Made by a program: the position numbers and the translations under genes
Notes under the pieces: model-generated
The model's database searches: none
The model's input: the letters and a program-made list of their open reading frames with translations, nothing else
What the model was told of the DNA's origin: nothing
DNA from: Flavobacteriaceae bacterium
GTDB lineage: Bacteria; Bacteroidota; Bacteroidia; Flavobacteriales; Flavobacteriaceae
Length of the DNA: 6,740 nt
Assembly (NCBI GenBank): GCA_030633225.1
Contig: DAOVTF010000113.1
Coordinates: 1 to 6,740, forward strand
Reading direction: 5' to 3'
Shown: one piece after another, positions 1 through 6,120 of the stretch
How positions within the stretch are numbered: the first letter of the stretch is position 1
How the letters are laid out: each line of letters opens with the position of its first letter

Positions 1-558
1 GCCAGTATGATTTATTACTGCATCTAAAACAATTCTAATTCCTTTTTGATGTGCTTTTTCAACCAATTCTTTTAAATCTTCTTTTGTACCAAAATTAGCA
101 TCTAAACTCGTCCAGTCTTTGGTCCAATACCCATGATATCCATAAGTATTTCCTGTTCCTTCATCAACACTCCCATGGATTTGTTCGACAATAGGGGTAA
201 ACCAAATGGCATTGATTCCTAAATTTGTAAAATAACCTTCATCTATTTTTTGAATGATTCCTCTAATATCTCCACCCTCAAAACCTCTTAATTTACCAGT
301 TTCATTTGTACGATTGTAATTAATGTCATTTTCCTTATTTCCATTATTAAAACGATCTGTCAATAAAAAATAAAGGTTAGCTCCTTCCCAAATAAAAGGA
401 ATTTTTTTGGTGTTATTTTCTTGAGTTCTTGTTGTTTCATTACAACCAATTAGTACTATTAAAGCAATAAGTAAAACAAGTGATTTTAACGCAAAGTGCA
501 CAAATAATTTTCGCAAAGGGCGCAAAGAGGATGTGTTTTTCAAAATGGTTTTAATCAT
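1..558 (-). CDS. Alpha-amylase lipoprotein, GH13 (N-terminal part, 3' end outside window)
   Basis: The first 186 residues of a GH13 alpha-amylase are present; the frame is open at the window edge. A hydrophobic stretch at 26-37 leads to a lipobox LIGC with the lipidated cysteine at C39, so the protein is probably anchored in a membrane, perhaps at the cell surface where it would attack starch. The barrel begins near residue 58 with NLYFLLTDRFNNG, then GGDIRGI, a NAIWFTPI strand, YGYHGYW (139-145), and region I DAVINH (179-184). The HGYWTKDWTSLDANFGT segment resembles MalS-type amylases, so it need not be a direct SusG orthologue. The catalytic Asp/Glu/Asp residues lie beyond the window. The ATG at 558 is chosen because it overlaps the GH31 stop as TAATG. 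Residues 10-25 are encoded by a dispersed repeat, making a 38-residue signal peptide. A GTG at 501 would give a standard-length one. Confidence 0.9.
   Translation of the reverse strand, partial: MIKTILKNTSSLRPLRKLFVHFALKSLVLLIALIVLIGCNETTRTQENNTKKIPFIWEGANLYFLLTDRFNNGNKENDINYNRTNETGKLRGFEGGDIRGIIQKIDEGYFTNLGINAIWFTPIVEQIHGSVDEGTGNTYGYHGYWTKDWTSLDANFGTKEDLKELVEKAHQKGIRIVLDAVINHTG
486..531 (-). repeat. Dispersed four-heptamer repeat, copy A (inside amylase coding region)
   Basis: On the plus strand it starts TTAACGCAAAG and ends CGCAAAGAGGA. The four CGCAAAG-like heptamers start at 490, 499, 512 and 521, giving spacings of 9, 13 and 9; the second (CACAAAT) is the most diverged. It is 46 bp long, lies in the same orientation as copies B and C, and is translated as residues 10-25 of the amylase lipoprotein. 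Confidence 0.85.
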
Positions 559-560
559 TA
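556..560 (-). other. TAATG stop/start overlap (translational coupling) between GH31 and amylase genes
   Basis: The last A of the GH31 stop codon TAA is the first A of the amylase ATG. Such one-base overlaps usually mean that ribosomes ending the upstream gene re-initiate on the next one. It supports the ATG at 558 as the amylase start and co-transcription of the two genes. No clear Shine-Dalgarno sequence precedes it, as is common in Bacteroidota. Confidence 0.75.
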
Positions 561-2933
561 TAATTTTATTTTTATAGTTTGTTTTTTATTCAAATATTTT
601 ATTGGAATTTTAAGTGTGTTTCTATCTGAATTCCATTCAAATTTATAATTTTTTATTTTTTTTGGTTTACCCGAAATATTATGAATTATTAAAGAGATTT
701 CTTTGTTATGAGCGTTGAAATTTTCACCAATTTCTGAATCTAATTCAATCACAAGATATTTCCCTGTATGAATACTTTTGAAATTTAGAATTTCGAATTT
801 TCCTTTTTCAAAAGCATTAGGTGTTGCCCCATCATCATTGTATAGTTCACCGTAACTATTTTTTCTATTTGTATCAAAATAATAGTGAAGTTTTAAATTA
901 TCAATATTATAACTTTCAGTAGTTTGAATCACATCAATCATTGGTATAAAAGCCCCACCACGAACAAAAGTTGGAATATGGTCTGTTTCGGTTTTTATTA
1001 ATTCTGTTGATCCTCCTTTATATTTTTTATCGCTGTAAAAATCAAACCAATCACTTGATTTTGGTAAATAAATTTCTTGCTCTTTAATTCCGGATTTTAA
1101 TATTGGCGAAACCAAAATCTCTTTTCCCCATAAATAGGATTTTGATGAAGTTTGCAAAGCCAAATCATCCGATTCTTCAAAAAATAAAGGACGCATAAAA
1201 GGAGTTCCTTTTTGGTTATTTTCAAATGCCAAAGTATAATTATATGGCAATAATTGATAACGTAATTCAATGGCTTTTTTCGCTAAAGCAATCGTTTTTT
1301 TATCATGAAAAACTGGTTCAGGAGCAACACTTTCCTGAGCATGTGGACGAAAAATTGGCTGAAAAACTCCGTATTGTAACCAACGCGTATACAGATCAGA
1401 ATCTAAAATCTCTCCACCAGCAAAACCACCTAGATCAGAATGCATATAAGCCATACCTTGCATTCCCATCTGTAATGCAATTTCAGGTTGCGCTTGTAAA
1501 CCGCCCCAGCTTCTGTTTACATCGCCTGACCATGGAATCATACCATATTTTTGTGTACCCGAATATCCTGCACGCATTAAAACAAAAGGTCTTTGATCTG
1601 GAAAATCTTTTTTATAACCTTCGCTTAACATTTTTGCCCATTCATGACCATAAATATTATGTACCTGATCAGCTGTTCCAGTTGTATGAATTAGATCAGA
1701 TGGATGAACTTCGGGTTCACCCAAATCTCCCCACCAACCAGAAACTCCCATTTGATTGTATTTTTTATAAATATTCCAAAACCAATCTTTAGCTTTCGGA
1801 TTGAAAATATCAATAATTCCTGTATTACCGAAATAAAAATCATATCGATAAGGATTACCTAAACTGTCTTTTCCAAGTAGATTTTGTTCAGAAACTTCCT
1901 TCCATTTTTTGGAAGTTGTTAAAATAAAAGGTTCAGTAACTAAAATAGTTTTTACGCCTTTCTTTTTAAAATCGGCAATCATTTTTTTGGGTGTAGGAAA
2001 TGAATCTCTTAAAAATTCTAAATTCCCCATAGTTCCTTTGAGATCTGCACCAAACCAATATAAATCAATTATTATTGCGTCAAGCGGAATTTGAGCTTCT
2101 TCAAATTTTTGAACTACTTCACGAGTTTCTTTTTCGGTGTGATAACCCATTCTACTTGCAAAATTACCCAAAACCCAACGCGATGGAAGAGGTTGTTTTC
2201 CAGTAAGATTAGTGTAATTTTCAATCAAGTTTTGCCAATTATCACCAGCAATTACTTGGTAAGTTTTTCTGCCGCTAATGGTTTCATAACATAAAGTATT
2301 TGTTTTTTCACTATCCAAATCTAAAAATCCGATAGGTGCATTATCAAAATGGACTGCATAAATTTTTGAAGATAAAACCAATGGCATGGTATAATTCATT
2401 AATTCAGAACGTGTTTCATAACCATAATGAGCTCGGTTGTACAATTGCAATCGATTCCCACGACGATTCATTCCTAAAACTCTTGCGCCACCCCCATAAA
2501 GAACTTCCTCAGTTGATATGTTAAAATCTAACACTTCAGTACTATCTGTTTTGATATATCCATTTTTTTCAGATAATAAAGGTTTATTTTTATATGCATA
2601 ACTTATTTGAAATGGCGTTTTTTGAATAGTAACTTTCACCCCTTTAGTATTATAATAAAGATGCGTTTTAGTTTCTGAAAAATCACCTTTTATGAATTCC
2701 GATTTTAAAATTACAGCATGTGAATTGGCATTAAAAATTTCCCCTTGAGGGATAAAAGTTGTTTCAATAATATTTTCATTGATTGCTTTAATCAAATATT
2801 TACCATCATTGGTTTTAATTTCAATATTAGATTCATTATTTTTTATTTCTTCAAAAATTCTTTTGCTGTTTTGAGAAAATAGTATTGTACTTGATAGAAA
2901 TAAAATTGTAATAAAAAGGTATATATTTCTCAT
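558..2933 (-). CDS. Exported GH31 alpha-glucosidase or oligosaccharide 4-alpha-glucosyltransferase
   Basis: This 791-residue GH31 enzyme has a signal peptide (1-20, probable cut LFS|QN). An N-terminal beta-sandwich (about 35-245) is followed by the catalytic barrel (about 250-570) and C-terminal beta-domains (about 575-791), including the region usually called DUF5110. The nucleophile is D403 in GWWGDLGEPE and the acid/base is D471 in WSGDVNRSW; other active-site signatures are MRAGYSGTQ (453-460), HSDLGGF (498-504) and FRPHAQ (528-533). The family acts with retention on alpha-glucosides from the non-reducing end. The GDLGEPE form of the nucleophile motif, rather than the DMNE of classical alpha-glucosidases, and the 68-residue gap between D403 and D471 recall the Cellvibrio Agd31B transglucosylase (from memory), so transfer rather than hydrolysis is possible. 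It probably acts in the periplasm on maltodextrins released by the neighbouring enzymes. Its stop codon overlaps the amylase start codon by one base. Confidence 0.92.
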   Translation of the reverse strand: MRNIYLFITILFLSSTILFSQNSKRIFEEIKNNESNIEIKTNDGKYLIKAINENIIETTFIPQGEIFNANSHAVILKSEFIKGDFSETKTHLYYNTKGVKVTIQKTPFQISYAYKNKPLLSEKNGYIKTDSTEVLDFNISTEEVLYGGGARVLGMNRRGNRLQLYNRAHYGYETRSELMNYTMPLVLSSKIYAVHFDNAPIGFLDLDSEKTNTLCYETISGRKTYQVIAGDNWQNLIENYTNLTGKQPLPSRWVLGNFASRMGYHTEKETREVVQKFEEAQIPLDAIIIDLYWFGADLKGTMGNLEFLRDSFPTPKKMIADFKKKGVKTILVTEPFILTTSKKWKEVSEQNLLGKDSLGNPYRYDFYFGNTGIIDIFNPKAKDWFWNIYKKYNQMGVSGWWGDLGEPEVHPSDLIHTTGTADQVHNIYGHEWAKMLSEGYKKDFPDQRPFVLMRAGYSGTQKYGMIPWSGDVNRSWGGLQAQPEIALQMGMQGMAYMHSDLGGFAGGEILDSDLYTRWLQYGVFQPIFRPHAQESVAPEPVFHDKKTIALAKKAIELRYQLLPYNYTLAFENNQKGTPFMRPLFFEESDDLALQTSSKSYLWGKEILVSPILKSGIKEQEIYLPKSSDWFDFYSDKKYKGGSTELIKTETDHIPTFVRGGAFIPMIDVIQTTESYNIDNLKLHYYFDTNRKNSYGELYNDDGATPNAFEKGKFEILNFKSIHTGKYLVIELDSEIGENFNAHNKEISLIIHNISGKPKKIKNYKFEWNSDRNTLKIPIKYLNKKQTIKIKL

Positions 2934-2943
2934 TTATAATATT

Positions 2944-2990
2944 TTAACCGCAAGGTTTGCAAAGTTTTTACGCTAAGGTCACAAAGAGGA
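2944..2990 (-). repeat. Dispersed four-heptamer repeat, copy B (esterase-GH31 spacer)
   Basis: On the plus strand it starts TTAACCGCAAGG and ends CACAAAGAGGA. Heptamers start at 2949, 2958, 2971 and 2980 (spacings 9, 13, 9). It takes up 47 of the 58 nt between the esterase stop and the GH31 start, beginning one base after the stop codon and ending 10 nt before the ATG. Confidence 0.87.
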
Positions 2991-2991
2991 G

Positions 2992-4125
2992 TTAGTTTAA
3001 TTGTTCGTCAAAAAGCCACAAAACAGCTTCTTCAAAATTATCTCTCCATAATCTTTCGTTGTGTTGACCGTTTGGAACAACTTTTTGAAATATATTATTT
3101 GATGGAAAATTATTGTTTTTCATAAGAGAGATTACGCTTTCCATATCGTTAACCATATTATCTCCTTCTTTATCACCAACAAGGAAAAACATTTTTTCAT
3201 TTTGAATATTAGCATGTGATTTAGCATAGCTAAAACTTTCGTTAGAAAGCCAAAAAGATGGAGAAAATACTCCAACTTTTCCGAATATTTCAGGATGTTT
3301 CAAACCTGCATAATATGAGATCAATCCCCCCATAGAGCTTCCCATAATAGCAGTATTATTGTTGTCTGATTTGGTTCTGTATTTATCGTCAACATAAGGT
3401 TTTAAGGTTTTGATAATGAAATCAACATAGGCATCTCCTTCACCACCTCCGTATTTACCGATTTTCCATGGTGAATATTCATCCATCCGTTTTTCTCCTC
3501 CATTGTCTATTCCTATAACAATCAATTCAAATCTTTTTTCTTGATATAGTTTGTTTAAGGTTTCATCAACCTCCCATTCACCTGCATAAGAAGTAGCAGT
3601 ATCAAATAAATTTTGTCCGTCGTGCATAAACATCACAGGGTAATGTTTATTAGAAGTACTATAATCTGGTGGTAAATAAATCCAAATTCTTCTTTTTCTA
3701 TCTAGTTGCAGTATGTTAAATTCTTCAGACAAAATAGATACGTTGTTAGCAGTAGTTGATTTTTTTGGAGATTGATCTTCCCAGTTAAAAATTTGAACTT
3801 TTACAATCTCATTTTTATCACCAAAAATGAAGGTTCTATTTTCTAAGCTATTTCCATCAATATCGGTTTCAACAGTTTTCCATGAACCTTGTGTAAATTT
3901 ATAATTTATAACTCCTTCATTTTTTGGTAAAGTGATAGAATAAATATTATCTTTTTGTAAAAGTTTGTATTTTTCTTGTCCACCTGTCCACCCTTCAAAA
4001 TCTCCTGAAATATAAATAGAGACATTTTTTGTTGTGTTTTCTGGAAGATTTTCGACAACAAAAGTTACTTGAGAATAGGAGTTCTGAAGTATAAAGAATA
4101 AAAGAAAAAACATTTTGATTTTCAT
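2992..4125 (-). CDS. Exported putative esterase (alpha/beta hydrolase, esterase D/CE1-like) with N-terminal starch-binding-like domain
   Basis: This 377-residue protein has a signal peptide (1-18, probable cut SYS|QV) and two domains. Residues 20-115 resemble the CBM20/CBM48 beta-sandwich: the GDFEGW motif (41-46), then YKL, INYKFTQGSW (73-82) and DGNSLENRTF, with W46 and W82 as candidate sugar-stacking residues. Residues about 128-377 are a 'putative esterase' (PF00756-type) fold: FMHDGQNLFD (166-175), the nucleophile elbow GSSMGG with S264, a likely acid D318 in LVGDKEG, and H355 in NGQHNERLW. All triad positions look intact. The location is likely periplasmic or surface. It lies inside a starch-enzyme operon, between GH13 and GH31, so an acylated alpha-glucan or an alpha-glucan-bound ester is a reasonable substrate, but this is inference. 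A second ATG at codon 5 is possible; the first is used because it gives the basic n-region. Both flanking spacers hold a copy of the same repeat. Confidence 0.85.
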   Translation of the reverse strand: MKIKMFFLLFFILQNSYSQVTFVVENLPENTTKNVSIYISGDFEGWTGGQEKYKLLQKDNIYSITLPKNEGVINYKFTQGSWKTVETDIDGNSLENRTFIFGDKNEIVKVQIFNWEDQSPKKSTTANNVSILSEEFNILQLDRKRRIWIYLPPDYSTSNKHYPVMFMHDGQNLFDTATSYAGEWEVDETLNKLYQEKRFELIVIGIDNGGEKRMDEYSPWKIGKYGGGEGDAYVDFIIKTLKPYVDDKYRTKSDNNNTAIMGSSMGGLISYYAGLKHPEIFGKVGVFSPSFWLSNESFSYAKSHANIQNEKMFFLVGDKEGDNMVNDMESVISLMKNNNFPSNNIFQKVVPNGQHNERLWRDNFEEAVLWLFDEQLN

Positions 4126-4134
4126 AGATTGAAT

Positions 4135-4180
4135 TTAACCGCAAGGCTCGCTAAGGCTCTACGCAAAGTCCGCTGAGGAA
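4135..4180 (-). repeat. Dispersed four-heptamer repeat, copy C (GH13-esterase spacer)
   Basis: On the plus strand it starts TTAACCGCAAGG, identical over 12 bases to copy B, and ends CGCTGAGGAA. Heptamers start at 4140, 4149, 4162 and 4171 (spacings 9, 13, 9). It takes up 46 of the 60 nt between the GH13 stop and the esterase start. It has no inverted-repeat arms, so it is not a REP-type hairpin element. Confidence 0.85.
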
Positions 4181-4185
4181 AACAA

Positions 4186-6045
4186 TTAATTTAACTCAAT
4201 AACCATTGATTTTTTACCTTCGATTGTTAATTTTTCCATAAGATTGATTTCTTTTTCAGAAAGTATATCCTTTCCTCTTTTATAATTTTTAATTACCTCT
4301 TTAAATCTGGTAAGGTCTATTGTTTGAGTTTTTGGATTGTTATTGATAATAACCATAACTGTTTCTTTATTATCACTTCTAAAATAAACATATACATTAT
4401 TTTGAGGAACAAAATGAATGGTTTTGCCTGTATGAATTACTTTTTTATCTTTTCTCCAAGTCAATAGTTTTTTGGTAAAATCATGATATGCTTCTTGTGT
4501 TTTAGTTCTGCCCTCTAAGGTAAAAGCATTTTGAGTATCTCCTTGCCATCCACCAGGAAAATCTCTACGAATATCACCATCTCCATGTTTACCTTTATTG
4601 CCTAACATTCCAATTTCATCACCATAATATAGCTGAGGCATACCCCTAACAGTTAAAATGAGCGTCATTACCAATTTATATTTATCGATATCACTTTGGT
4701 AAATTTCATTAATACGATTGGTATCATGATTCCCTGCAAAAACCAGAATATTATCAATATTAGGATATAAAAAATCGTTTACAAAATTGTCATAAACTTT
4801 AATCATTCCATCATTCCAGTTTGCATTATCTTGATTAAAAACACCTGTTACTTCATCGTATAAAGTAAAATCCATGACACTTGGTAAATGAGAATTAAAA
4901 TTATCAATAGCTCCAACTTTACTGTCTTTTTGCCAATAAGCCATTTGCGCTTGATCATGCATCCAAACTTCACCAACAATATTAAAATTTGGGTATTCAT
5001 CGATGATTGCTTTTGTCCATTTAGAAATTCCTTCTTTATCATTGTATGAATAAGTATCTACTCGTAAACCATCTAATCCGGCATATTCAATCCACCAAAT
5101 TGCATTTTGTGTGATATAATTTAAAAGAAGAGGGCTCCTTTGATTCATATCGGGCATAGTAGTATCAAACCACCCGTTCATACAACCTTTCGAATCAACA
5201 ATTGAAGCATTTGAATCGAACTGGGTTGTCATTCGATAATTACTTCTTCTAAACCCTTCTGGCCATTGATGAATAAAATCTTTAGTTGGAAGATCTTGTA
5301 TCATCCAATGTTTAGAGCCCCAATGATTGGTAACATAATCCATGATTAATTTCATATCACGTTTATGCATTTCATCTGCTAAACGTTTATAATCTTCATT
5401 GATTCCATAACGCGGATCTATTTTATAATAATCACTTTGCGCATAAGTATGGTAAGAATAAGTAGGTTCATTATCTTCTAATAAAGGCGTACTCCATAAA
5501 GCAGTTACACCCAGGTCATCTAAATAATCTAAATGATCAATTACACCTTGAATATCTCCTCCATGACGCCCACTTTTATCTGCTCTATTGACTTTTTCTA
5601 CGACGTCATTATGTGAATCATTTTTTGAGTCACCATTGGAGAAACGGTCAGGCATGATTAGATAAATCACATCTGAACTATCAAAACTATTTCGGTTTGC
5701 AGAATTATTATTTCGTTGTTTTAATTTGTAAGAAATACTTTGCTTTGTTTGTCCCTTTTCTAGGAGTTTAATCTCAAATGATTTTGATCTTGACACTTTC
5801 GATAAATCAAGATTTAAAAATAAATAGTTGGGATTTTCTGTTATTGTGATACTATCTAAAACCACTTCTTTATCAGAAATATTTACAGAATATTTTGCAA
5901 TATTTTCACCATAAATCATCAATTGTAGTTTTGGATTTTTCATCCCAACCCACCAGTTTGGTGGTTCAACTTTTTGAAGACTTTGTGCTGTAAGGAATCC
6001 TGAAAATAATAATAATAGGATAGAAATTTTAATGTATTGTTTCAT
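4186..6045 (-). CDS. Periplasmic neopullulanase/cyclomaltodextrinase-type GH13 alpha-amylase (SusA-like)
   Basis: This 619-residue enzyme should hydrolyse alpha-1,4 bonds in maltodextrins, cyclodextrins or pullulan in the periplasm. Residues 1-20 form a type I signal peptide (probable cut FLTA|QS) with no lipobox. Residues about 25-110 look like the N-terminal beta-domain of bacteroidal cyclomaltodextrinases (PPNWWVGMKNP opening), 120-530 is the GH13 barrel, and the rest is a short beta C-domain. The conserved GH13 regions are intact: DYVTNH (236-241), MPDMN (297-301, region V, typical of the neopullulanase group), GLRVD with nucleophile D330, VGEVW with acid/base E359, and FAGNHD with D441. 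Length matches SusA of Bacteroides (about 617). The ATG at 6045 is chosen because it directly begins the signal peptide. The gene is followed after 60 nt by the esterase gene. Family assignment is firm; exact substrate preference is inferred. Confidence 0.93.
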   Translation of the reverse strand: MKQYIKISILLLLFSGFLTAQSLQKVEPPNWWVGMKNPKLQLMIYGENIAKYSVNISDKEVVLDSITITENPNYLFLNLDLSKVSRSKSFEIKLLEKGQTKQSISYKLKQRNNNSANRNSFDSSDVIYLIMPDRFSNGDSKNDSHNDVVEKVNRADKSGRHGGDIQGVIDHLDYLDDLGVTALWSTPLLEDNEPTYSYHTYAQSDYYKIDPRYGINEDYKRLADEMHKRDMKLIMDYVTNHWGSKHWMIQDLPTKDFIHQWPEGFRRSNYRMTTQFDSNASIVDSKGCMNGWFDTTMPDMNQRSPLLLNYITQNAIWWIEYAGLDGLRVDTYSYNDKEGISKWTKAIIDEYPNFNIVGEVWMHDQAQMAYWQKDSKVGAIDNFNSHLPSVMDFTLYDEVTGVFNQDNANWNDGMIKVYDNFVNDFLYPNIDNILVFAGNHDTNRINEIYQSDIDKYKLVMTLILTVRGMPQLYYGDEIGMLGNKGKHGDGDIRRDFPGGWQGDTQNAFTLEGRTKTQEAYHDFTKKLLTWRKDKKVIHTGKTIHFVPQNNVYVYFRSDNKETVMVIINNNPKTQTIDLTRFKEVIKNYKRGKDILSEKEINLMEKLTIEGKKSMVIELN

Positions 6046-6054
6046 TTCGTAAAG

Positions 6055-6067
6055 TATAAAATTTATA
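6055..6067. other. Short AT palindrome upstream of the GH13 start
   Basis: TATAAA and TTTATA form a 6-bp inverted repeat around one base, directly next to the hairpin and 9 nt upstream of the GH13 ATG. It could be an operator half-site pair or simply a product of AT-rich sequence; I cannot tell which. Confidence 0.25.
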
Positions 6068-6100
6068 GGATGACTTTATTTAAAACCACTATAGTCATCC
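6068..6100 (-). promoter_or_regulatory. Intergenic hairpin between GH65 and GH13 genes
   Basis: GGATGACT (6068-6075) and AGTCATCC (6093-6100) form a perfect 8-bp stem around a 17-nt loop; two further A-T pairs can form inside after one mismatch. In the transcript no U-run follows the stem, so it is a poor intrinsic terminator. It could mark a processing site or protect the 3' end of the phosphorylase message, allowing different expression of the cytoplasmic and exported enzymes. The structure is seen; the function is inferred. Confidence 0.5.
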
Positions 6101-6120
6101 AATGAATCGTTATTAATATT

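Noticed and set aside
1226..1792. Open frame of 188 codons on the plus strand
   Set aside because: It lies wholly inside the GH31 gene on the opposite strand, over the conserved catalytic region; its protein has no recognisable domain and an unnatural His/Gln/Tyr-rich composition. It is an antisense shadow.
1909..2524. Three short plus-strand open frames (1909-2094, 2091-2294, 2336-2524)
   Set aside because: All are antisense to the GH31 gene, are about 60 codons long and have no domain or start context; shadows.
486..4180. The repeats as a CRISPR array
   Set aside because: The copies are over a kilobase apart with genes between them, and the 9-13-9 inner spacing is far too short for spacers.
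486..4180. TTTG motifs in the repeats (coding strand) as Bacteroidota promoters
   Set aside because: The consensus TTTG about 20 nt before TAnnTTTG is not met in any copy: no TA stands two bases before a TTTG at the right distance.
4848..5042. Minus-strand open frame of 64 codons in another frame of the GH13 gene
   Set aside because: It overlaps the GH13 catalytic region, which has a full set of conserved motifs; a frame shadow.
6068..6100. The hairpin as a rho-independent terminator
   Set aside because: No U-run follows the stem in the transcribed direction, and the downstream gene continues the operon.
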